From: Thermoplasmata archaeon
Lineage (GTDB): Archaea; Thermoplasmatota; Thermoplasmata; Thermoplasmatales; Thermoplasmataceae
Direction: 5' to 3'
Assembly (NCBI GenBank): GCA_021850835.1
Contig: JAJZKS010000115.1
Coordinates: 1-5,956 of the forward strand
DNA: 5,956 nucleotides
Positions 1 to 5,092 of the stretch are shown one piece after another. The translations under genes were made by a program, and so were the position numbers. How positions within the stretch are numbered: position 1 is the stretch's first letter; the number at the start of each line of letters is the position of its first letter. The notes under the pieces were generated by a model that did no database searches, had not been told where the DNA came from, and saw only the letters and a list, made by a program, of their open reading frames with translations.

Positions 1-1
1 A

Positions 2-502
2 AACGCAAAGATAAGCAAGCTCTCCAAGAACATCACTGAAGAAAACAGGCAATTGAACCCCATTTCAGTCAGAGCTGCCCTTATTAGGATGAGGGAGCGG
101 AAAATAGGAGTCAGAACAAAAAACAAGGCTGACGAACTCTTAAGGAGAAGCAAAATTTCATTGCAGGACAAGATCAGTGTGATAAATGCAAAGAAACCGT
201 TTCACCTGAAATATATTTCTGCCACCTTTCTAGAGGGCAGCGTGGTTTACATAGTGGATGAGATGGAACAGAAACTCCCGCAGGAGAATGAAGAAGTCAA
301 CGTGGACAGCCATGTCAGCATGATTCATATATACTCACCAAGTGAAATTGAATCCACGCCAGGCTTCATAATGAGAATAACACACAAACTTTATGCAAGG
401 GGCATCAACATCCTACAGTTGATATCCTGCTCCAATGAGACTATATTGATACTCAAGAAGGAGTTCTGCCTCCCAGCTTACGAAATTCTCAGTGCAACTT
501 AG
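2..502 (+). CDS. ACT-domain protein, probable amino-acid-responsive regulator (5' end missing)
   Basis: The reading frame is open from base 2 to the TAG at 500-502, giving 166 visible residues with no start, so the gene begins before the window. The TTG at 53-55 is probably internal, because the 17 codons before it read as normal basic, helix-forming protein. The first ~50 visible residues are Lys/Arg-rich and helical, resembling the DNA- or nucleotide-facing N-terminal part of archaeal ACT-domain regulators. A beta-rich linker follows. The last ~62 residues form an ACT domain: a strand (SMIHIY), the Pro-Gly-Phe turn before a helix, the Gly-Ile-Asn turn at the helix end, and two closing strands (LQLIS, TILILKK). 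This matches the ligand-binding ACT modules of aspartate kinases, but no kinase domain is visible in this part. ACT domains usually bind an amino acid at a dimer interface. The regulatory role is inferred, and the ligand and target cannot be read from the sequence. Confidence 0.72.
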   Translation, partial: NAKISKLSKNITEENRQLNPISVRAALIRMRERKIGVRTKNKADELLRRSKISLQDKISVINAKKPFHLKYISATFLEGSVVYIVDEMEQKLPQENEEVNVDSHVSMIHIYSPSEIESTPGFIMRITHKLYARGINILQLISCSNETILILKKEFCLPAYEILSAT

Positions 503-522
503 AGAGGGCAAGGGTAAATTCC

Positions 523-532
523 TATTTTTTTC
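523..532 (+). terminator. T-tract terminator after the ACT-domain gene
   Basis: A run of seven T (525-531) lies about 22 bp after the stop codon. Oligo-T tracts without a strong hairpin are the usual archaeal transcription stop. The sequence is seen directly; the role is inferred. Confidence 0.5.
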
Positions 533-560
533 AATGTCAAGAATCTGAAGGCAATGCCAC

Positions 561-571
561 TTCATATATCC
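561..571 (+). promoter_or_regulatory. Alternative TATA-like element upstream of gap
   Basis: TTCATATATCC is a reasonable archaeal TATA-like sequence. Used with the normal ~26 bp offset, it would start transcription near 592 and give a leader of about 59 nt before gap. It competes with the closer element at 608-621. It may be a second promoter or a chance A+T-rich match. Confidence 0.25.
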
Positions 572-607
572 ATTGGACATCTCAATGTTTTATCTTTGCG
601 TTTTAAT

Positions 608-621
608 GGAAAGTAATATTT
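608..621 (+). promoter_or_regulatory. Putative BRE/TATA promoter of gap
   Basis: A purine-rich BRE-like stretch (GGAAAG, 608-613) is followed by TAATATTT (614-621). The TATA centre lies about 33 bp before the gap ATG, placing the predicted transcript start only ~7 nt before the start codon. No Shine-Dalgarno site precedes the ATG, so a nearly leaderless mRNA is expected. The element is visible; the start site is inferred from usual archaeal spacing. Confidence 0.5.
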
Positions 622-650
622 CTTCCCGCACGATTTAACAAACGTTCTAC

Positions 651-1655
651 ATGATTAAAGTGGCCATTAACGGATACGGAACCATTGGGAAAAGAGTGGC
701 GGACGCTGTTTCAAAGCAGAAAGACATGCAGATTGTCGGTGTCGTGAAGAGAACACCGGATTACTTATCAAGAATAGCTGCACAGAAACACAAACTTTAC
801 GTTTCTGATGATAGTGGCGTCAAACCTTTCGAAGATAGCGGAATCAGGATCCATGGAACTGTTAAGGATTTGCTCAATGGCTGCGATATAGTTGTTGATG
901 CCACCCCAGAAGGGATGGGGGACCAGAACAAGGAGCTTTACAGGAAGCATAATGTCAAGGCGGTTTTCCAGGGCGGAGAAAAGGATACTGTGGCTGAGGC
1001 AAGCTTCAACGCCTATGCAAATTATGACGAGGCGAGAGGGAAGAGCTTTGTTAGAGTTGTTTCCTGCAACACTACAGCCCTTATGAGGAGCCTCTTTCCC
1101 ATATACAGCGAACTCGGCATCAAGAAAGTCAATGCAACTCTTGTGAGAAGAGGCACGGATCCAAATGACCACAAAAAAGGACCAATGAATGCTATAGAGC
1201 CAAGCTTTTCATTCCCATCACATCATGCAATTGACGCAAAGACCATAATCAGGGACTTGAACATTGATTCCATGGCTTTGAAGGTTCCAACGACCTTAAT
1301 GCACACGCATGTCGTTCTTGTGGACCTGGCAAAACAGGCAACTTCCAAAGAAGTTATTGAGCTATGGGAAAAATACAGGAGGATAAAGCTTTTCAATTCA
1401 AAAGATGGGTTCAAGTCCACCGCACAAATCATGGATTTTGCCAGAGAAATAGGCAGAGAAAGATCAGACCTGTTTGAGCTTGCCATTTGGAAAGACAGCG
1501 CACACGTCAATAATGGTACACTTTCCTACATTCAGGCGGTCCACCAGGAGAGCATTGTTGTACCTGAAAATGTGGATGCCATCAGGGCAATGACAGGCAA
1601 TGTCCCTAAGGAAGATTCCATAAAAATAACCGATTCAACCCTTGGGATCGCCTGA
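651..1655 (+). CDS. gap: Glyceraldehyde-3-phosphate dehydrogenase, archaeal (type II)
   Basis: This is the cytosolic enzyme that interconverts glyceraldehyde-3-phosphate plus phosphate with 1,3-bisphosphoglycerate using NAD(P)+. In many archaea, especially those with a non-phosphorylating Entner-Doudoroff route, it works mainly in gluconeogenesis. The 334-residue length is normal for the archaeal class. The N-terminal Rossmann fold carries INGYGTIGKRV (residues 6-16), followed by DATPEG (83-88). The catalytic Cys139 sits in the signature SCNTT (138-142). RRGTDPNDHKKGP (166-178) and NAIEP (180-184) form the characteristic archaeal phosphate-binding and S-loop region. TTLMHTHVV (214-222) holds the catalytic-histidine segment (His218 or His220). 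The ATG at 651 gives the standard N-terminus, where the beta-strand begins almost at residue 1. The gene has its own promoter and converges with the flavoprotein gene. No phosphoglycerate kinase gene is in the window. Cofactor preference (NAD or NADP) cannot be settled by eye. Confidence 0.97.
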   Translation: MIKVAINGYGTIGKRVADAVSKQKDMQIVGVVKRTPDYLSRIAAQKHKLYVSDDSGVKPFEDSGIRIHGTVKDLLNGCDIVVDATPEGMGDQNKELYRKHNVKAVFQGGEKDTVAEASFNAYANYDEARGKSFVRVVSCNTTALMRSLFPIYSELGIKKVNATLVRRGTDPNDHKKGPMNAIEPSFSFPSHHAIDAKTIIRDLNIDSMALKVPTTLMHTHVVLVDLAKQATSKEVIELWEKYRRIKLFNSKDGFKSTAQIMDFAREIGRERSDLFELAIWKDSAHVNNGTLSYIQAVHQESIVVPENVDAIRAMTGNVPKEDSIKITDSTLGIA

Positions 1656-1656
1656 A

Positions 1657-1685
1657 TTATTTATTTCTCCTATAAATTTTAATTT
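1657..1685 (+). terminator. A+T-rich terminator region after gap
   Basis: Directly after the gap TGA come two T-rich stretches (about 1657-1668 and 1677-1685) inside the 42 bp between convergent genes. They fit archaeal T-tract termination on the + strand. The opposite strand shows no comparably good T-tract, so termination of the facing gene is unclear. Confidence 0.4.
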
Positions 1686-1697
1686 GGCCATTGGGGG

Positions 1698-2738
1698 CTA
1701 TAACCCGCCAAATATCTTTTTCTGCATGGACTTAGGCATGAATTTTGCCATTGTCATAAGGCGCCCGATGGATTTGGCGCCATTCTTATTCATGCGCCTG
1801 TGCAGTTCATGATGCTTCAAGAGCCATGGCTTAATCTCACTGTCCCAAGTGTTCTGGTAAAGTGAAAGGTTATCCTTTACAATTGCCCTTCCGGCGGATA
1901 TTCCGCTCCAGAATGCCCCTTGTAGCCCCCCAGCTGTTGTGTTGAGGACTGCATTAACCATATCGCCGACATACAGGCGGTTCTCTTTCACCACTGTATC
2001 AAGCGGTGCACCAAGGGGTATCTGGTGGGCTATAGTGCTGACAAGTTTCCCATCAACTTCGGGGAATTGTTTGGTGAAGTCTGCAAGAACATCCTTGGGT
2101 TTTGCCGGTGATTTTGGGTAATAGCAGACGCCGATCTTCCTAGTATTGTCTGTATCTGCGAAATCCCAGAAATATCCTCCAGGCGCCTTGTCACTGAACC
2201 AGAGAATCATCTCATAATCGTCCCTCTTCGGAAGCTCCCTAACCTCCTCATAGGCCACAAGCACGTTGTCCCTTGACAATTTCTCCCCAAAGGTTGATTG
2301 CGGCCCTGCCGCCATGACGATCTGCTTCGCGGTAAGAGTTTCGCCGTCTGTGCTGACTTCATTGCCATCAACGGAGGTGACTCTGGTCTTCATCTGAATG
2401 TTAAGGTCGCCAGCGAAATCCCTTGAAAGATGCTTTTCGTATGTGGTGAAATCGTAAACCAGGCCAACAGGATGGCCATATTTCAGTGATATGCTCTTCC
2501 CTGTGTCGGTCCTGAACCAGATTGAGTTGATCATCGACCTTACGATGCTCGGATCGGTAGGCATGCCTATTCTCTTGACCCATTCCATGGAAACTGCCCC
2601 AGTTGAACGCACAGGCAAACCCACTTCTTCCTTCTTGTCCAGTATTAGGTATTTCTTTCCGCCCTGCTTGAGGGCGATACCGGCAGCGAGACCTCCGGTC
2701 CCAGCCCCTATAACTATTGCATCATAATCGTATGTCAT
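1698..2738 (-). CDS. FAD-dependent oxidoreductase, geranylgeranyl reductase family (short form)
   Basis: This 346-residue flavoprotein belongs to the geranylgeranyl reductase superfamily, whose members reduce isoprenoid double bonds, for example in archaeal membrane lipids or quinone tails. The N-terminal dinucleotide fold has GAGTGG (11-16) and an acidic Asp34 at the end of strand 2 for the FAD ribose. GLPVRSTGAVS (40-50) aligns with the family PVRC signature. VMAAGP (141-146) is the second FAD motif. PGGYFWDF (186-193) matches the family PGGYxWxFP substrate-pocket motif. YVGDMVNAVLNTTAGG (256-271) is the third, FAD-pyrophosphate motif. Well-studied archaeal lipid reductases run to roughly 400-450 residues, so this is a short paralogue. 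The conserved signature cysteine is Ser45 here. The C-terminal ~50 residues are basic and helical. The ATG gives the standard N-terminus, but no Shine-Dalgarno site precedes it. The true substrate is unknown; a role in lipid or quinone saturation is inferred from the family only. Confidence 0.85.
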   Translation of the reverse strand: MTYDYDAIVIGAGTGGLAAGIALKQGGKKYLILDKKEEVGLPVRSTGAVSMEWVKRIGMPTDPSIVRSMINSIWFRTDTGKSISLKYGHPVGLVYDFTTYEKHLSRDFAGDLNIQMKTRVTSVDGNEVSTDGETLTAKQIVMAAGPQSTFGEKLSRDNVLVAYEEVRELPKRDDYEMILWFSDKAPGGYFWDFADTDNTRKIGVCYYPKSPAKPKDVLADFTKQFPEVDGKLVSTIAHQIPLGAPLDTVVKENRLYVGDMVNAVLNTTAGGLQGAFWSGISAGRAIVKDNLSLYQNTWDSEIKPWLLKHHELHRRMNKNGAKSIGRLMTMAKFMPKSMQKKIFGGL

Positions 2739-2757
2739 CAGTCTGATCTGGGCTATG

Positions 2758-2771
2758 AATAATGCATTATT
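2758..2771. repeat. Perfect 14-bp palindrome in the flavoprotein gene leader
   Basis: AATAATGCATTATT reads identically on both strands and lies 20-33 bp upstream of the flavoprotein ATG, just at or downstream of the transcript start predicted from the TATA element at 2795-2802. That is a plausible repressor-operator position. The symmetry is certain; an operator role is inferred and could be chance in A+T-rich DNA. Confidence 0.4.
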
Positions 2772-2794
2772 AAGGTTAGCCTGCCTGAATTGTT

Positions 2795-2802
2795 GTTTAT
2801 AT
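2795..2802 (-). promoter_or_regulatory. Putative TATA box of the flavoprotein gene
   Basis: On the - strand ATATAAAC (within TGCATATAAACA) is a good archaeal TATA-like core. With the usual 26 bp offset, transcription would begin near 2772 and leave a leader of about 34 nt. Its presence suggests the gene is transcribed on its own and not only by readthrough from the ThDP-enzyme gene 91 bp upstream. Confidence 0.5.
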
Positions 2803-2809
2803 GCATTCT

Positions 2810-2814
2810 AAAAA
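2810..2814 (-). terminator. Weak T5 terminator after the ThDP-enzyme gene
   Basis: Five consecutive T on the - strand lie about 16 bp past the stop codon at 2830-2832. The tract is short, so termination may be partial. Confidence 0.25.
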
Positions 2815-2829
2815 TGGATGTGGGGATGG

Positions 2830-4404
2830 TTAGCGAATAACCTCTATGAGAGTCAGCTTCACATCCTTCAGAAAATCCTTGATTGCAACATCAAATTCTT
2901 CTTCAGTCCCGCACCTAACATGATGCAGTCCAAAACTCTTGGCGAGAAGTCCGAAATCAGGGTTTGTGAATGAAATGTGCGATGGTTTGAACCCATTGTC
3001 TATCTGTTCTTTTTCAATGAGGCTATACTTGCCGTCATTGAATACAACGATTGCGAACTTGAGCCCCAGTCGCACTGCAGTTTCCAGTTCCTGGACATTC
3101 ATCAGGAAGCCTCCATCGCCGCATACCGATACTACAGTATCTTCAGGGCATGCAATTTTTGCCGCAATGGCCCCAGGAAGTGAGCCACCCATGGAAGCAA
3201 AACCGTTGAATACAATTGTCTTGCCGGCCTTAGCAGGATGGTACCACCTTGAGACCCATACCTTATGCAGTCCCACGTCGGATATCAGAACCGTATTCTC
3301 CGGCAGCTCTTTTGTCAGTACCCTCATAACAGCCTTCGGCATCTTTTCAGCCTGGTCCTTAACCTCCGTCATTTCAGCAAGCCTTCTTTCCCTGATTTCG
3401 TCGTGGAGTGAAGTGTCAGATCTCCTTTTGACATGTTCTGCAAGCTCCTTGACAGAATGTATTATGGATCCCGTCAGATCGAGGGTTACTGGAAAGTGCT
3501 CGTCAAGTTCTGCCTTGCAACTGTGGATGTTTATGATATTTCTTGCCCTATCCCTGTTCCAGGTTATTGGGTCGTATTCAACTAGATCGAACCCGACTGC
3601 AATCACAAGATCTGAAGAGTGGAGCGGCCGCATTCCCGGCGGATAAGGCTTTCCACCCACGATGAAAAGATTCCTCGGGTGATCGAATGGGACTATCCCC
3701 TTGGCCATGAATGTGCTCACAATAGGGATGTTAGTTTTGTCAACAAATGCCTTAAGCTCATCCCACGCCCTTGACCTTATCACCCCATTGCCTGCCAGTA
3801 TTATGGGGTTCTTTGCCTTGTTTATAGCCACTGCAGCCTCCTCTATGAGGGGCTTTAAAACCAGTGGCTCAGACTCTTCTGGAATTGCCATCATTTGGAG
3901 AGCTTCAACTTCTGATGCGGCAACATCTTGAGGAAGCTGGATGTGTGATGCCCCGGGAGTTTCCCTCATGGATGTTGCAAAGGATTTCCTGATAATCTCA
4001 GGGATAGTCTCCGGCAGGATCACTGGCTGGTTGTATTTCGTGATTCCTGAGAAAAGTTTCAGTGTGTCAACGTTCTGGTGTGATTCCTTGTGGAGCTTAT
4101 TTCTTGCAGTCTGGCCGGTAAGGGCGACTATGGGGACCTTGTCCAGGTGAGCGTTTGCCACCCCAGTAATAAGGTTAGATGCACCAGGCCCAAGAGTGGA
4201 AAGGCAGACACCGGGTTTCCCAGTAAGGCGCCCATATACGTCAGCCATAAATGCGGCACCTTGCTCGTGCCTTGTGGTTATAAATTCAATCCTTGATCGT
4301 GTCAGTGAATCCAGGAGGTCGATATTTTCCTCTCCGGGAAGCCCAAAAATATATTTCACACCCTCATTTTCAAGGGCTTTTACAAAAAGGTCGCTTGCTT
4401 TCAA
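2830..4404 (-). CDS. Acetolactate synthase-like ThDP enzyme, catabolic (AlsS) type, TTG start, short C-terminus
   Basis: This 524-residue thiamine-diphosphate enzyme most resembles catabolic acetolactate synthase, which joins two pyruvates into 2-acetolactate and CO2. Domains in order are the N-terminal pyrimidine-binding domain (~1-165), the central domain (~185-325) and the C-terminal diphosphate-binding domain (~355-524). FGLPGEEN (20-27) and RHEQGAA (45-51) carry the cofactor-activating Glu47. HKESHQNVDTLKLFSGITKY (105-124) and GFDLVEYDPITWN (271-283) match the FAD-independent AlsS pattern rather than FAD-binding biosynthetic enzymes. The metal/diphosphate motif starts at GDGG (429-432) and ends at NDGKY (456-460), like the NDxxY of AlsS. 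The protein stops right after LTLIEVIR, without the ~40-residue tail of typical AlsS. The start codon is TTG at 4402-4404; a TAG lies immediately upstream in frame, so no earlier start exists, and the MKASDLFVKALENEGV beginning is typical of the family. No regulatory-subunit or acetolactate-decarboxylase gene is adjacent. A related ThDP carboligase activity is possible. Confidence 0.88.
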   Translation of the reverse strand: MKASDLFVKALENEGVKYIFGLPGEENIDLLDSLTRSRIEFITTRHEQGAAFMADVYGRLTGKPGVCLSTLGPGASNLITGVANAHLDKVPIVALTGQTARNKLHKESHQNVDTLKLFSGITKYNQPVILPETIPEIIRKSFATSMRETPGASHIQLPQDVAASEVEALQMMAIPEESEPLVLKPLIEEAAVAINKAKNPIILAGNGVIRSRAWDELKAFVDKTNIPIVSTFMAKGIVPFDHPRNLFIVGGKPYPPGMRPLHSSDLVIAVGFDLVEYDPITWNRDRARNIINIHSCKAELDEHFPVTLDLTGSIIHSVKELAEHVKRRSDTSLHDEIRERRLAEMTEVKDQAEKMPKAVMRVLTKELPENTVLISDVGLHKVWVSRWYHPAKAGKTIVFNGFASMGGSLPGAIAAKIACPEDTVVSVCGDGGFLMNVQELETAVRLGLKFAIVVFNDGKYSLIEKEQIDNGFKPSHISFTNPDFGLLAKSFGLHHVRCGTEEEFDVAIKDFLKDVKLTLIEVIR

Positions 4405-4413
4405 CTAAATCTT

Positions 4414-4425
4414 TTTAATATTAAA
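4414..4425. repeat. 12-bp A+T palindrome before the ThDP-enzyme start
   Basis: TTTAATATTAAA is perfectly symmetric and ends 10 bp before the TTG start, between the predicted TATA box and the coding region. It is too close to the start to act as the TATA box unless the transcript began inside the gene. It could form part of an operator or simply be A+T-rich sequence. Confidence 0.3.
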
Positions 4426-4426
4426 G

Positions 4427-4451
4427 CAAACCATATTAGCATAATGGTTTG
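4427..4451. promoter_or_regulatory. Inverted repeat (8-bp arms) around the ThDP-enzyme promoter, candidate operator
   Basis: CAAACCAT (4427-4434) and ATGGTTTG (4444-4451) are perfect inverted arms separated by 9 bp, the geometry expected for a dimeric helix-turn-helix regulator. The repeat encloses the best TATA candidate, so a bound protein would block TBP/TFB. It lies wholly in the 65-bp spacer between the GNAT and ThDP-enzyme genes. As RNA it could also fold into a hairpin after the GNAT gene, but no T-tract follows, so an operator is the better reading. Confidence 0.45.
4431..4440 (-). promoter_or_regulatory. Putative TATA box of the ThDP-enzyme gene
   Basis: GCTAATATGG on the - strand is centred about 31 bp before the TTG start. 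This predicts a leader of only ~5 nt, consistent with the absence of a Shine-Dalgarno site and with leaderless initiation. It overlaps the inverted repeat at 4427-4451. Confidence 0.42.
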
Positions 4452-4469
4452 GGAAACAAGTGGGAGGAT

Positions 4470-5051
4470 TTAGATTTCCTTTCTCATGAGGTAGGAGCTC
4501 CTGCCCAGTTGTGCCACCGTGACAAAACCTCTGTTTCTGTACATGGAAACTAAGCCGAACCAAGTGTTTAGTGCCCGGAAATCCCGCACTGGAAAAGCCT
4601 CAACGATACCGCCTCCGGAAGCCTCGATCCTCTTGAGGATCTCGTCAAGCGCAAACTTGGATATTCCCTTTCTCCGGTACTCCTTGTCCACAAAGAAACA
4701 GGTGATCCTCCAGAGTTTCTTCCTTGCCCCATGGAGATTCAGAGCCTTGTAGTTCCTGCCATTGCCGGGTCGGGGCAGCTCATCGCTTGTGCCGTACTGT
4801 GCCGATGCAATTGCCTTTCCATTGTGGTAAATAAGCACGCTTCTGTTCCTTCCGGACAATACCAGGCCATGTATGTCAGTATGGTTCCTACCGATTCTCT
4901 CTTCCTGTGTCTTTCCTGGAGTACCACCTGTCCTGTGGTAGTACATGCACCAGCATCCACCCTGCACTCCGCCATACTTCAGAAACAGTTCTTCAAAATC
5001 ATTCCAGGTGTTGATGTCGAGGTCCTTTGCTTCCAGTTCCAACCTATCCAC
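4470..5051 (-). CDS. GNAT family N-acetyltransferase
   Basis: This 193-residue protein has a GNAT fold and is predicted to transfer an acetyl group from acetyl-CoA to an amine. The substrate is not identifiable. GGCWCMYYHR (31-40), with the Cys-Trp-Cys pair, is a recognisable N-terminal signature of one GNAT subgroup. WRITCFFVDKEYRRKGIS (114-131) is motif A, with the acetyl-CoA pyrophosphate loop RRKGIS (126-131). A long helix follows (132-144), and VSMYRNRGFVTVA (168-180) is motif B with the usual YRxxGF turn. The longest start is GTG at 5049-5051, only two codons after an in-frame TAA. A good Shine-Dalgarno sequence (AAGGAG, 5056-5051) overlaps that GTG and lies 8 nt before a TTG at 5042-5040. 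Translation may therefore begin at the TTG, giving a protein three residues shorter. The gene sits 41 bp after the zinc-ribbon gene on the same strand. Confidence 0.85.
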   Translation of the reverse strand: MDRLELEAKDLDINTWNDFEELFLKYGGVQGGCWCMYYHRTGGTPGKTQEERIGRNHTDIHGLVLSGRNRSVLIYHNGKAIASAQYGTSDELPRPGNGRNYKALNLHGARKKLWRITCFFVDKEYRRKGISKFALDEILKRIEASGGGIVEAFPVRDFRALNTWFGLVSMYRNRGFVTVAQLGRSSYLMRKEI

Positions 5052-5056
5052 TCCTT
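5051..5056 (-). promoter_or_regulatory. Shine-Dalgarno site that questions the GNAT start
   Basis: AAGGAG on the - strand overlaps the GTG codon at 5051 and is spaced 8 nt from the TTG at 5042, a normal distance for ribosome binding. It therefore favours the TTG if the transcript has a leader. A leaderless transcript could instead start at the GTG. Confidence 0.4.
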
Positions 5057-5070
5057 ATTACCGTTTAAAA

Positions 5071-5081
5071 GGAATATATTG
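5071..5081 (-). promoter_or_regulatory. Putative TATA box of the GNAT gene
   Basis: CAATATATTCC on the - strand lies in the 41-bp spacer, centred ~25 bp before the GTG and ~34 bp before the TTG. It fits either a leaderless transcript from the GTG or a short-leader transcript using the Shine-Dalgarno site and TTG. Co-transcription with the zinc-ribbon gene is also possible because no T-tract separates them. Confidence 0.42.
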
Positions 5082-5092
5082 GGTTGCTGCTT

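Noticed and set aside
554..616. A 20-codon ATG-initiated small frame upstream of gap
   Set aside because: It overlaps the putative gap promoter elements, has no ribosome-binding site and no recognisable peptide, and a frame this short is expected by chance.
768..1172. A 134-codon open frame on the - strand inside gap
   Set aside because: It is a shadow of the conserved GAPDH coding sequence, including the catalytic SCNTT codons, and has no domain or start signal.
2939..3646. A 235-codon open frame on the + strand, opposite the ThDP-enzyme gene
   Set aside because: It is antisense to an unmistakable enzyme gene, its translation is Ser/Thr/Pro-rich with no recognisable domain, and no promoter or ribosome site precedes it.
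4427..4451. The inverted repeat read as a hairpin terminator for the GNAT gene
   Set aside because: No T-tract follows the stem on the - strand and archaeal termination does not normally rely on hairpins; its overlap with the TATA candidate fits an operator better.
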